The notes under the pieces were generated by a model. It was not told the DNA's origin, did no database searches, and worked only from the letters and a program-made list of their open reading frames with translations. From Bacillota bacterium (GTDB taxonomy: Bacteria > Bacillota > Dethiobacteria > DTU022 > JAAZDU01), in NCBI GenBank assembly GCA_012512665.1, contig JAAZDU010000099.1, positions 1 to 12,934 of the forward strand: a DNA stretch of 12,934 bases, read 5' to 3'. Position numbers and translations under genes: made by a program. Each line of letters starts with the position of its first letter. Position 1 is the first letter of the stretch. Positions 5,791 to 12,934 of the stretch are shown here, piece after piece.

Positions 5791-6885
5791 ATGAAAAAGA
5801 AAAATCTATTGAAAATTTTTCTGCCCCTCTTATTGGTAGGCGCGTTAGTGGTAAGTTCCTTGTATTTGGCCGGTTGTTCAGGTTCAAGTGGATCTGACAA
5901 TGGGACAAGCTCAAATGGTGGAAGCGAAACTCCAAGCAAGACTATAAAATTTGCTTTTACAGTGCCCATGGATGATTTTGGCGGCATTGGTGCAGCCAAG
6001 TTTGAAGAAGTATTAGAATCAATCTCTGGCGGTAAAATGCAAGTCAACCTATTCCCAGCCGGGCAGCAAGGAAGCATGAAAGAGCACTGGGAAGGCTGCC
6101 AAATGGGAAGCCTTGAAATCGTTTATGTTGCCGGCTCTGCCCTGGAGACATTTGTTCCCGAGGAAGCCATACTGGATTTACCCTTCTTGTATCCTGCAGG
6201 TTATGATACGGCCTGGGAAATTATAGATGGCCAGTTAAGTGAAGAGCTCAATAAATTGATGAATGAAAAAGGTTTTGAACTTTTAGGAATTGCACCTTAT
6301 GGTTACAACCAATTTCATAACTCTGTAAAAGAAATTAAATCATTAAGCGACCTTGCAGGTATGAAAATACGGATTATACCTTCCCCGCTTAAAATACACC
6401 AGTTCGAGGCGTGGGGAACAAACCCAACACCCATAGAGTTCTCTGAATTATACACTGCTTTGCAACAGAAAGTTGTTGACGGCGGGGAGAACTCATTGTC
6501 GGTTATAAAGACACAAAAGGTTTATGAAGTTCAGGATTATATAACCATCAGTGACCACTCCTTATTTATGGGGATACTGGCAGCCAATAAAGGATGGTAC
6601 GATAGCCTTACAGATGAAGAGAAAGGCTGGCTGAAAGAGGCTGTGCAGGCAAACATAGATACACAAAGAGAAGTGGCAAAGGCTGAAAGAGAAAATATAA
6701 TTGAATTTTTCAAGGACTATGGGGTGACTGTAACATATCTTTCAGACGAAGCAAAACAGGAATTTGCTGAAAAATCAAAGTCTACTCATGAAATGTATGC
6801 TTCTCAATCTGAAGCATCTCAAAAGCTGCTCGATATAGTTTATGGCGAATTGGAAGCACGCGGAATAAAATTATTTGAGAACTAA
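5791..6885 (+). CDS. dctP: TRAP transporter substrate-binding lipoprotein DctP
   Basis: This 364-residue DctP-family solute receptor has an N-terminal lipoprotein signal: charged MKKK, a hydrophobic core, and lipobox LAGC with the modified Cys at 29. A Gly/Ser/Asn-rich linker (30-50) tethers the domain to the outer membrane face. The family signature is present: KIRI with the carboxylate-binding Arg194, then NPTPIEFSELYTALQQKVVDG (from 211) and an EN pair at 233-234. TRAP receptors mainly bind organic acids through that arginine, so the ligand is probably a carboxylate; its identity is unknown. AAGGAG lies ten bases before the ATG. The gene follows the ferredoxin-like gene by 21 bases and is separated from dctQ by a strong stem-loop, an arrangement that can raise receptor levels over the membrane subunits. 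Confidence 0.92.
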   Translation: MKKKNLLKIFLPLLLVGALVVSSLYLAGCSGSSGSDNGTSSNGGSETPSKTIKFAFTVPMDDFGGIGAAKFEEVLESISGGKMQVNLFPAGQQGSMKEHWEGCQMGSLEIVYVAGSALETFVPEEAILDLPFLYPAGYDTAWEIIDGQLSEELNKLMNEKGFELLGIAPYGYNQFHNSVKEIKSLSDLAGMKIRIIPSPLKIHQFEAWGTNPTPIEFSELYTALQQKVVDGGENSLSVIKTQKVYEVQDYITISDHSLFMGILAANKGWYDSLTDEEKGWLKEAVQANIDTQREVAKAERENIIEFFKDYGVTVTYLSDEAKQEFAEKSKSTHEMYASQSEASQKLLDIVYGELEARGIKLFEN

Positions 6886-6923
6886 AGCCACAGGCATAGT
6901 GGAAAATATCAACCAGCATGCGC

Positions 6924-6959
6924 TAATGTTACCCCTCATTTTGATGAGGGGTAACATTA
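6924..6959 (+). promoter_or_regulatory. Perfect 16-bp stem-loop between dctP and dctQ
   Basis: TAATGTTACCCCTCAT (6924-6939) pairs fully with ATGAGGGGTAACATTA (6944-6959) across a TTTG tetraloop. No T-run follows (ATGTAAAGGC), so full termination is unlikely. It is placed 38 bases after dctP and 45 bases before dctQ. It fits an mRNA-stabilising or partial-termination element that keeps the binding-protein message in excess, as is known for binding-protein transport operons in general. Confidence 0.8.
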
Positions 6960-7004
6960 ATGTAAAGGCAAGGATATACAGAAATAGGAAAAGGGGAAAC
7001 TAAA

Positions 7005-7493
7005 ATGAAGTTTTTGGATAAGCTTGAGGAATCAATTAATGCGCTAGCGTTACTTGCCTCGACGGTGATTTTATTTATAAATATTTTCTTAAGATATACT
7101 TTTAGCGCGGGTTTTCCCTGGGCTGAGGAAGCAGTTCGTTATTTAATTGTAGTGGTAACATTTATAGGCTTGGGCATAGGGATAAGAGATGGACAGGTTA
7201 TTCGCATGGACATTTTATTGCAGCTAATGAAAAAGAGCTCAGCCGTAAAGCTGGAAAAAGTTGTAAATGTTTTAGCCTGCCTTTTTTCAATTTGCCTGGC
7301 CGTCATAGCGTATAAATTTGCAATGCAAACAAAGGCTTTCGGACAAATTACTTCAGCCCTGCAACTGCCCTTTTACGTTCTCTATTTGATCATTACCGTC
7401 GGCTCGTTGTTAAGCGCTGTACGCTATTTACAGGCCGCATTCTTACCAGTTAAAGAGTCCGAGGCAAATTCTGTTGGGGAGGCACAGAAATGA
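7005..7493 (+). CDS. dctQ: TRAP transporter small membrane subunit DctQ
   Basis: This 162-residue protein shows four hydrophobic segments (about 11-30, 44-62, 86-107, 122-140), the usual DctQ topology. The conserved region NIFLRYTF followed by FPWAEEAVRYL (26-47) and the RDGQVIRMDIL loop (61-71) are recognisable family signatures. DctQ forms a complex with DctM in the cytoplasmic membrane and is needed for docking of the substrate-loaded DctP. The ATG follows AAAGGGGA. The stop codon overlaps the dctM start in ATGA, so the two membrane subunits are translationally coupled. The 119-base gap from dctP contains the stem-loop described separately. Confidence 0.9.
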   Translation: MKFLDKLEESINALALLASTVILFINIFLRYTFSAGFPWAEEAVRYLIVVVTFIGLGIGIRDGQVIRMDILLQLMKKSSAVKLEKVVNVLACLFSICLAVIAYKFAMQTKAFGQITSALQLPFYVLYLIITVGSLLSAVRYLQAAFLPVKESEANSVGEAQK

Positions 7494-8773
7494 GCTTATT
7501 TATTTTTTTGATAGTTTGTTTTATAGTAACGATCTTTCTAGCCATTCCGATCTATATTTCTCTTAGTTTGTCTTCGCTTTTAGCGGTGTTGTTTTATACC
7601 GGCACAAATGTAGGCGCTATTGTGCAAAGAATGTTTGGCGGTATAGACAAATTTGCCTTAATGGCAGTGCCGTATTATATTCTTGCTGCAGATATAATGA
7701 TTGAAGGGTCTATGGCAAAAAGATTATTGGATTGGGTTAATTCGCTTTTAAGGGGTTTTAGGGGTAGCCATGCCATTGCTACTCAGGCAGCATGCACGGT
7801 TTTTGGTTCCCTGTCCGGTTCCAGCCCGGCCACAGTGGTTGCTATCGGCAAACTAATGTATCCCGAGTTGGTTAAAAACAAATACGGGAAAGGATTTACA
7901 ACGGGGCTTTTAGTATCCAGTGGATCGGTAGCCCTTTTGATACCTCCAAGCATTACTTTTATCATTTACGGTTCAGTGACAGGGGTATCTGTAGGCGCCC
8001 TCTTTATGGGCGGTATTGTAGCCGGTCTTATTTACAGTTTGGCTATTATAGGCTATTCCTATTTTTATGCCTGCAGGCATGATATAGTCGGTGCTGAAAA
8101 ATTAGACTGGGGCGAGGTCTGGCGACTGACTAAAGAGGCAGGTTGGTCTTTTGGGGTGCCAGTAATAATCTTAGGCGGTATCTTTGCGGGAGTATTTACT
8201 CCTACAGAAGCTGCTGGTGTTTCTGTTATCTATGCTATGTTTGTTTCACTGTTTATTTACAAAGAGATGGATTTGAAAAAGTTAATTCAAGTTTGTGTAA
8301 AATCCTCCATCTCAATTGCACAGGTTATGATTCTTTTGGGTGCGGCCGCTGTTTTTAGCTGGGTAATTACGGAATCCTACGTGCCGCAGACCTTAATAGC
8401 CAATGTGGTAAATGTTTTGCCTTCTAAATACGTTTTCTTGATAATTATAAACGTTATCTTTTTAATTGCAGGGATGTTTATTGACGGTGGGGCTGCTGTT
8501 ATGATGCTGGCACCGCTGATTTATCTGCCCGCCGTAAATATGGGCATTGATCCGGTACACCTGGGTGTTATTTTGGTGGCAAACGTATGTATAGGTATGT
8601 TCAGCCCTCCCTTTGGTTTAAACCTATTTGTAGCCAACTCTATCACGGGTTTATCCATTTCAGACATGGTGCGTCCCGTTCTTCCCTTTTTCATTGTTAC
8701 TTTAATAGCTTTGATCATTATTACCTATGTGCCGGGGGTTGCTCTGTTTTTGCCCAGGCTTGCGGGGTATTAA
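7490..8773 (+). CDS. dctM: TRAP transporter large permease subunit DctM
   Basis: This 427-residue polytopic membrane protein has about 12 hydrophobic segments and is of normal DctM length. Signatures visible are GSLSGSSPATVVAIG (106-120), LLIPPS (149-154), FTPTEAAG (236-243), MFIDGGAAVMMLAP (329-342) and FSPPFGLNLF (371-380). It forms the sodium-coupled transport channel, moving the solute delivered by DctP. It overlaps dctQ by four bases. A canonical terminator follows about 100 bases downstream, closing the AOR-TRAP operon. The permease itself gives no clue to the substrate; the neighbouring AOR and reductase genes suggest an organic acid taken up for catabolism (inference). Confidence 0.93.
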   Translation: MSLFIFLIVCFIVTIFLAIPIYISLSLSSLLAVLFYTGTNVGAIVQRMFGGIDKFALMAVPYYILAADIMIEGSMAKRLLDWVNSLLRGFRGSHAIATQAACTVFGSLSGSSPATVVAIGKLMYPELVKNKYGKGFTTGLLVSSGSVALLIPPSITFIIYGSVTGVSVGALFMGGIVAGLIYSLAIIGYSYFYACRHDIVGAEKLDWGEVWRLTKEAGWSFGVPVIILGGIFAGVFTPTEAAGVSVIYAMFVSLFIYKEMDLKKLIQVCVKSSISIAQVMILLGAAAVFSWVITESYVPQTLIANVVNVLPSKYVFLIIINVIFLIAGMFIDGGAAVMMLAPLIYLPAVNMGIDPVHLGVILVANVCIGMFSPPFGLNLFVANSITGLSISDMVRPVLPFFIVTLIALIIITYVPGVALFLPRLAGY

Positions 8774-8870
8774 ACAATAGCTTGATATAGGGGAGATTAA
8801 TTAAAGACATTCTTAAAATGGTTAAATTCACAGGGGTAAATAGACGGACCGCCTCTTTTAGTGTTAATTT

Positions 8871-8897
8871 AAGCCCGAGGCTAACCTCGGGCTTTTT
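8871..8897 (+). terminator. Rho-independent terminator after dctM
   Basis: AAGCCCGAGG (8871-8880) pairs perfectly with CCTCGGGCTT (8885-8894) around a CTAA loop, followed directly by TTT, so the descending arm ends in five T residues. This GC-rich 10-bp stem with a short T-run is a classical intrinsic terminator. It ends the AOR-ferredoxin-TRAP transcript and isolates it from the rnf operon. The 97 bases between dctM and the stem hold no credible gene. Confidence 0.92.
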
Positions 8898-9279
8898 AAA
8901 TAACAGGTCCACAACATATGTTTCCTGCTGATTTTCAAAAAAAAGTGTGATATTATAACTACTGGGGCCTACTCATGCCCGTTAACGGCCTACAAATGCA
9001 ATCAAACAAATTAAGAGGGGAGATGTTCCCTTTTATATCTTATATTTTGTATATATTTTTTGTAATAGTCAAGTTATTACTAAATGTTATTATTTATTCT
9101 TTATTAGAATTTTTAAAGGAAGGAATTTGTTAACGAGCCTCGAATTATGAAGTTGTGTTTATAAAAAACAATTTATAAACCGGTGGAATTGATGGCGTAT
9201 CTGTAACAGTATCTGTCTTTTTTTATGGTAGTAATAGATTATATAGTTTTTAGTTTAGGAGAAGAGGTGAGCTTGGAGA
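8898..9279 (+). other. Long AT-rich regulatory region and leader before rnfC
   Basis: About 380 bases contain no credible gene. Two extended -10 boxes are visible, TGATATTAT (8948-8956) and TGTTATTAT (9085-9093), both with poor -35 matches. Dyads are CCGTTAACGG (8979-8988) and GTTTATAAA-N6-TTTATAAAC (9157-9180). An 8-base direct repeat GTATCTGT occurs at 9197-9204 and 9209-9216. A hairpin at 9012-9035 is listed separately. The region probably carries the rnf promoter or promoters and regulator sites. The true start of transcription cannot be fixed by eye, and no riboswitch class was recognised. Confidence 0.6.
9012..9035 (+). terminator. Possible attenuator hairpin in the rnf leader
   Basis: TAAGAGGGGA (9012-9021) can pair with TTCCCTTTTA (9026-9035) over a GATG loop. 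This gives ten pairs, two of them G-T. A strongly T-rich stretch follows (9036-9060, ending in six T with the next base). It may attenuate transcription starting near 8963. The stem is only moderately stable, so a chance fold in AT-rich DNA is possible. Confidence 0.35.
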
Positions 9280-10605
9280 ATGGGTTTAAGAACTTTTGCC
9301 GGTGGAGTTCGCCCGGGGCACTACAAAATCACTGCAGACCTCCCTATAACCCCTGCCCGGGTTCCAGAGCAGGTGGTGATCCCTTTGCACCAAAATATTG
9401 GAGCTCCTTGTGAGCCTGCTGTTCAGGTGGGGGATAGCGTGAAGGTAGGTCAGCTTATCGGAACTCCCAAGGGTTTTGTTTCGGCACCAATCCATGCCAG
9501 CGTATCAGGTAAGGTAGTCAAAATAGCTCCTTACAACCATCCCCTGGGAAATCCTGTAGAAGCAATTTTTATTGAAAATGACGGACAGGATACACCCTGG
9601 GAAGGAATGAAGCCCCACAAGCCGTTAGAGGAGCTCTCAGCAGATGAGCTGCGCAAAATTGCACAAGAAGCCGGGCTTGTAGGCCTGGGCGGCGCTACCT
9701 TTCCTACACATGTTAAACTTTCCCCTCCCAAGGAAAATCCCATTGATACAGTTATCATTAACGCCGCAGAATGCGAGCCCTTTTTAACCGCCGATCATAG
9801 GCTGCTGCTGGAAAAAACGGAAGATGTTATTTTGGGTCTGCGGGCATTTATGAAGGTATTAAATGCCGATAAAGGGATTATTGGTATAGAGGATAACAAA
9901 CCTGATGCCATAGAGCAAGTAAGCAAAGCACTGGCAGAAAGTGCCGGTGAAGAAAATATTGAGTTGTGTATCCTGAGTGCAAAATATCCTCAGGGCGCTG
10001 AGAAAATGCTGATCAAGGCTACCGTTGGTAGGGAAGTTCCACCAGGGGCACTTCCCATGGCCGTTAATGTGGTTAATCAAAACACTGGAACAGCAGTGGC
10101 TATGGCTGAAGCTATTAAATTAGGTAAGCCGCTCTATGAAAGAGTTGTTACCGTTACCGGGCCCGGCATAAAGAAACCTGCTAATCTTTTGGTAAGGGTT
10201 GGCACGCTGGTGAAAGATCTCATTGAGCAGTGCGGAGGGATGACAGATGATGCCCGCAAGTTGATCCTGGGTGGCCCCATGATGGGCTTAGCTCAGCCTT
10301 CAGCTGATGTACCTGCCATAAAAGGAACCTCGGGCGTTTTGCTTTTAACCGAAAAGGAAGTAAAGCAGTACTCCATAGTTCCCTGCATAAAATGCGGCAG
10401 GTGTGTTGATGTTTGCCCCATGCGTTTGTTACCGAACTTACTGGGTTCGTATGTGGAAATGGGCCTGGTTGAAGAAGCAGAAAAAGCAGGGGCCATGGAT
10501 TGCTTTGAATGTGGTAGCTGTACTTATATCTGCCCGGCTAAGAGGCCCCTTGTGCAGTGGATCCGCATGGCTAAGGGGGAAATTGCAGCGCGCAGGAAAA
10601 AGTAG
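9280..10605 (+). CDS. rnfC: Rnf complex subunit RnfC (NADH/FMN and 2x[4Fe-4S] peripheral subunit)
   Basis: This 441-residue protein is a standard-length RnfC. The N-terminal FAGGVRPGHYK (6-16) and VVIPLHQNIGAP (32-43) segments are characteristic. The nucleotide/FMN region shows GLVGLGGATFPTHVKL (132-147) and NAAECEPFLTADHRLL (161-176). Two [4Fe-4S] clusters are bound by C369, C372, C375, C379 and C408, C411, C414, C418. RnfC sits on the cytoplasmic face and exchanges electrons with NAD(H). The ATG at 9280 is preferred because it gives the family N-terminus and AGAGGTGA lies nine bases upstream. It is the first gene of the rnf operon, 18 bases before rnfD. Confidence 0.96.
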   Translation: MGLRTFAGGVRPGHYKITADLPITPARVPEQVVIPLHQNIGAPCEPAVQVGDSVKVGQLIGTPKGFVSAPIHASVSGKVVKIAPYNHPLGNPVEAIFIENDGQDTPWEGMKPHKPLEELSADELRKIAQEAGLVGLGGATFPTHVKLSPPKENPIDTVIINAAECEPFLTADHRLLLEKTEDVILGLRAFMKVLNADKGIIGIEDNKPDAIEQVSKALAESAGEENIELCILSAKYPQGAEKMLIKATVGREVPPGALPMAVNVVNQNTGTAVAMAEAIKLGKPLYERVVTVTGPGIKKPANLLVRVGTLVKDLIEQCGGMTDDARKLILGGPMMGLAQPSADVPAIKGTSGVLLLTEKEVKQYSIVPCIKCGRCVDVCPMRLLPNLLGSYVEMGLVEEAEKAGAMDCFECGSCTYICPAKRPLVQWIRMAKGEIAARRKK

Positions 10606-10623
10606 CAAGAATGGAGGTAATGG

Positions 10624-11559
10624 ATGATGAGCAAAAAGTTCGTGGTGTCTTCTTCACCACACCTGCGGTCTCCAGATAGCATAAGAAGCATCATGATAGA
10701 TGTTCTTATTGCCTTGTTTCCCGTTGTCTTGATGTCCGTTTTACTTTTTGGCTACAGGGCACTTATTACTATAATCTTATCTGCGCTGGCAGCTATGGCT
10801 ACGGAAGCTCTTGCCTTAAGAAGGGGCAACTTTTTCGGGGATGGGAGCGCTGCCGTAACCGGTTTGCTCTTGGCTTTAACTCTCCCCGTTGCGCCGCCCT
10901 GGTGGTTAGTTATTATCGGGGCTGTTTCAGCTATCGTAGTCGGCAAACTTGTTTACGGGGGCACAGGTTGCAACATATTTAACCCTGCCCTGGTAGGAAG
11001 AGCAATTCTTGTTATCTCCTGGGGCAGCCATATGGCCGGGGATGTCTGGTTATGTCCAGAGCCTTATGCTTTTACGGCAGATTTGGTCACAAGCGCCACT
11101 CCGCTGGCAACCGGCCAGGCGCCTTTGCTTGATCTTTTCCTGGGCACTGTGCCCGGGGCTCTTGGAGAAACATCGGCCCTGGCCATCCTCATAGGTGCCT
11201 TCTGGCTATTTTATAAAGGGCATATATGTTGGCGTATTCCCGGCAGCTTTATAGGGGTTGTTTTTCTGCTGGGGCTTACACAGGGAGGTATTACAGCAGG
11301 GCTGTGGCATGTGCTTGCAGGCGGGGTTATGCTGGGCGCCTTCTTTATGGCGACAGACATGGTAACCTCTCCCTACACTCCCGCCGGTAAGGTAATTTAT
11401 GGTGCCGGTTGTGGTTTGATTACTATGGTTATCAGGCTTTTTGGCAATTATCCCGAAGGGGTAACTTTCGCCATCCTTCTCATGAATGCTCTTACTCCTC
11501 TTATTGATAATTACACTGTTCCCAAAAAGTTTGGGGAGGTGAAGAGGAATCATGCGTGA
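10624..11559 (+). CDS. rnfD: Rnf complex membrane subunit RnfD
   Basis: This 311-residue polytopic membrane protein shows RnfD/NqrB family motifs: GSAAVTGLLLALTLP (74-88), NIFNPALVGRA (117-127), ATDMVTSP (243-250) and YPEGVTFAILLMN (276-288). The covalent FMN site is the threonine of VTSATPLA, T159. RnfD carries electrons across the membrane part of the complex and is linked to ion translocation. GGAGGTAA precedes two adjacent start codons; ATG 10624 is listed, but ATG 10627 has equally good spacing and would shorten the protein by one residue. The gene overlaps rnfG by eight bases. Confidence 0.96.
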   Translation: MMSKKFVVSSSPHLRSPDSIRSIMIDVLIALFPVVLMSVLLFGYRALITIILSALAAMATEALALRRGNFFGDGSAAVTGLLLALTLPVAPPWWLVIIGAVSAIVVGKLVYGGTGCNIFNPALVGRAILVISWGSHMAGDVWLCPEPYAFTADLVTSATPLATGQAPLLDLFLGTVPGALGETSALAILIGAFWLFYKGHICWRIPGSFIGVVFLLGLTQGGITAGLWHVLAGGVMLGAFFMATDMVTSPYTPAGKVIYGAGCGLITMVIRLFGNYPEGVTFAILLMNALTPLIDNYTVPKKFGEVKRNHA

Positions 11560-12076
11560 TATTGTTAAGATGGCAGTTATCCTTTTGATCATTGGAGCTG
11601 TCTGCGGCGGGCTTCTGGCGGCAGTTCACGGTTTTACCACTCCTATTATCGAAGAGCGGGAGCATGCTCGCTTTGTAGCTACGCTGGAATCTTTCCTGCC
11701 AGAGGTTGCCCGTTATGAGGAGGATGTTGTGGATGGGGAATCTTTTTATCCCTGTTATGACAGCGCAGGCAATTTGATCGGTGTGGTAGGAAATGTCTAT
11801 GCCAGCGGTTACGGCGGCGATATACGCTATATCATTGGTGTTGACAGCGATGGCCGCATTTTAGGGGTTAAAATCCAAGAACATGGTGAAACACCGGGTA
11901 TTGGTGATGTTATAACAAAAGATTTCTTTGAGCAAATGTTTGTTGGTTTAAGCGTGGAAGACCCTATTGCTGTAGGTTCCGATGTGGACATTGTATCCGG
12001 CGCGACTTTCAGTAGCGGTGGCATGATAAGCTCTGTGCGCCGGGTTATGAATTTAATAGGCGAGAGATACCTGTAG
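11552..12076 (+). CDS. rnfG: Rnf complex subunit RnfG (covalent FMN)
   Basis: This 174-residue protein has one N-terminal membrane anchor (about 5-26) and an extracytoplasmic FMN-binding domain. HGETPGIG (111-118) and the flavinylation motif SGATFSS (149-155), with T152 as FMN-phosphate acceptor, are both present. RnfG passes electrons between the membrane iron-sulfur centre and RnfD. It needs a flavin transferase (ApbE), which is not encoded in this window. The start at 11552 lies inside the rnfD end with GAGGTGAAGAGG upstream, so translation is coupled. Length is normal for a Firmicute RnfG. Confidence 0.95.
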   Translation: MRDIVKMAVILLIIGAVCGGLLAAVHGFTTPIIEEREHARFVATLESFLPEVARYEEDVVDGESFYPCYDSAGNLIGVVGNVYASGYGGDIRYIIGVDSDGRILGVKIQEHGETPGIGDVITKDFFEQMFVGLSVEDPIAVGSDVDIVSGATFSSGGMISSVRRVMNLIGERYL

Positions 12077-12132
12077 AGTAATGAATTACAAGGCTGTTTT
12101 GATGTTGCAAACAAGTGGAGGTGAACATATAA

Positions 12133-12813
12133 ATGAGTAATTTTGGTCAGCACCTTACCAGGGGAATTTTACACGATAACCCGGTTTTTCGCCTTGTGCT
12201 GGGTATGTGCCCTACCCTTGCCATCACGGTACTAGCTGTTAATGCCCTTGGTATGGGTTTATCTGTAATAGTTGTCTTAGTTTGTTCCAATGTTGTTATC
12301 TCTTTATTGCGGGAAGTTATACCTTCCAAGGTGCGAATTCCCGCTTATATTATCATCATTGCTACTTTTGTTACTTTGGTAGATATGTTGCTTAATGCTT
12401 TCTCACCGGATTTGCACAGGGCCCTGGGCATCTTTATTCCTCTTATCGTGGTCAACTGTATCATCCTGGGCAGGGCAGAAGCATTTGCCCGCAAACATCC
12501 TGTTTTGCCCTCTTTGGCTGACGGTTTGGCTATAGGGGTTGGCTATACCCTGACTTTACTTGTTTTAGCTACTATCAGGGAAGTGTTTGGTTCAGGGACC
12601 TTTTTTGGTCTTTCTCTCTTTGGCGAAAGCTTTCAACCCATGCTGCTTTTAGCCTCTCCACCCGGAGCCTTTATTACCCTGGGGCTATTGATGGCTGCAT
12701 TTAATTATCTTTACAAAAAGCTGGAAGTATCTCAGAAAAAACGTCGGAGCAAGCAGTCTGCCGGTGATGTTACAGTGCCGGCAGTAGGCACCGATGTTCC
12801 CAAAGGGGGTTAA
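12133..12813 (+). CDS. rnfE: Rnf complex membrane subunit RnfE
   Basis: This 226-residue integral membrane protein has about six hydrophobic segments. LGMCPTLAIT (23-32) carries C26, and IVVNCIILGRAEAFA (105-119) carries C109. These positions match the RnfE cysteines that, with two from RnfA, hold the intramembrane iron-sulfur cluster (family knowledge). A hydrophilic, lysine/arginine-rich tail from about 195 to 226 extends beyond the last membrane segment. GGAGGTGA lies ahead of the ATG. A 56-base gap after rnfG has no terminator, so the operon continues. The next gene, rnfA, begins six bases after the stop. Confidence 0.95.
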   Translation: MSNFGQHLTRGILHDNPVFRLVLGMCPTLAITVLAVNALGMGLSVIVVLVCSNVVISLLREVIPSKVRIPAYIIIIATFVTLVDMLLNAFSPDLHRALGIFIPLIVVNCIILGRAEAFARKHPVLPSLADGLAIGVGYTLTLLVLATIREVFGSGTFFGLSLFGESFQPMLLLASPPGAFITLGLLMAAFNYLYKKLEVSQKKRRSKQSAGDVTVPAVGTDVPKGG

Positions 12814-12819
12814 TAAGCA

Positions 12820-12934
12820 GTGAACCTATTAGCACTTATTTTTGTGGCGGTGTTGGCAAACAACATAGTCTTAAACCAGTTTTTAGGAATTTGCCCCTAC
12901 CTGGGGGTGTCTCGCAAGGTGGAAACTTCTCTGG
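12820..12934 (+). CDS. rnfA: Rnf complex membrane subunit RnfA, N-terminal part cut by window end
   Basis: A GTG start at 12820 is preceded by AAAGGGGGT nine bases upstream. It opens a frame that stays open to the last base and gives 38 residues. These include the first membrane segment, [18 protein letters not shown], with C25 in the LGICP motif, the conserved cluster-binding cysteine of RnfA. RnfA and RnfE are homologous, inverted membrane halves of the ion-translocating core. The gene is truncated only by the window edge. rnfB would be expected to follow in the usual C-D-G-E-A-B order. Confidence 0.93.
   Translation, partial: MNLLALIFVAVLANNIVLNQFLGICPYLGVSRKVETSL

Noticed and set aside
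8818..8931. 37-codon frame after dctM
   Set aside because: It has no ribosome binding site and runs through the intrinsic terminator.
8964..8979. Sigma-54 element before rnfC
   Set aside because: The GG-N10-GC spacing is present, but only about half of the consensus positions match.
9127..9150. Seven-codon leader peptide (TTG start after AAGGAAGGA) before rnfC
   Set aside because: The spacing to the start is short, there is no run of a regulatory codon, and it is too short to support by sequence alone.

Overview
The window reads as part of a chromosome of an anaerobic, moderately low-GC, Clostridia-type Firmicute. Evidence: strong GGAGG-type ribosome binding sites, tight same-strand operons, a tungsten/molybdopterin aldehyde:ferredoxin oxidoreductase (AOR), several 4Fe-4S proteins, a lipoprotein-type TRAP binding protein and an Rnf complex. 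No species is assigned. Every recognised gene is on the + strand, and no tRNA, rRNA, IS element or CRISPR array was seen.

Region 1 (1-3450): three exact, contiguous copies of a 38-bp repeat start the window. Each copy contains an imperfect palindrome that also fits the sigma-54 -24/-12 pattern. Downstream lies a four-gene operon: a PreA/dihydropyrimidine-dehydrogenase-like flavoprotein with a C-terminal 2x[4Fe-4S] domain, a nitrilase-superfamily amidohydrolase, a DUF2848 protein (probably FAH-like fold) and a small cupin. It ends at a 12-bp stem-loop.

Region 2 (3533-8897): an AOR-family oxidoreductase with a TTG start, an overlapping two-cluster ferredoxin-like partner, and a complete TRAP transporter (dctP, dctQ, dctM). 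A perfect 16-bp stem-loop separates dctP from dctQ. A canonical intrinsic terminator follows dctM.

Region 3 (8898-9279): about 380 bases without a gene, AT-rich, with several dyads and a possible attenuator hairpin.

Region 4 (9280-12934): rnfC-rnfD-rnfG-rnfE and the start of rnfA, which runs off the window; rnfB would be expected next. Rnf couples reduced ferredoxin and NAD to an ion gradient.

Working model (inference): the TRAP system imports an organic acid, possibly an N-containing cyclic or amide compound. A ferredoxin-linked PreA-like reductase, an amidohydrolase and the DUF2848 protein process it. The AOR interconverts an aldehyde and an acid with ferredoxin, and Rnf balances the ferredoxin/NADH pool. 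The substrate cannot be read from the sequence. The strongest candidate for something undescribed is the PreA-like / nitrilase / DUF2848 / cupin operon, with its altered PreA substrate pocket and its tandem repeat promoter region.
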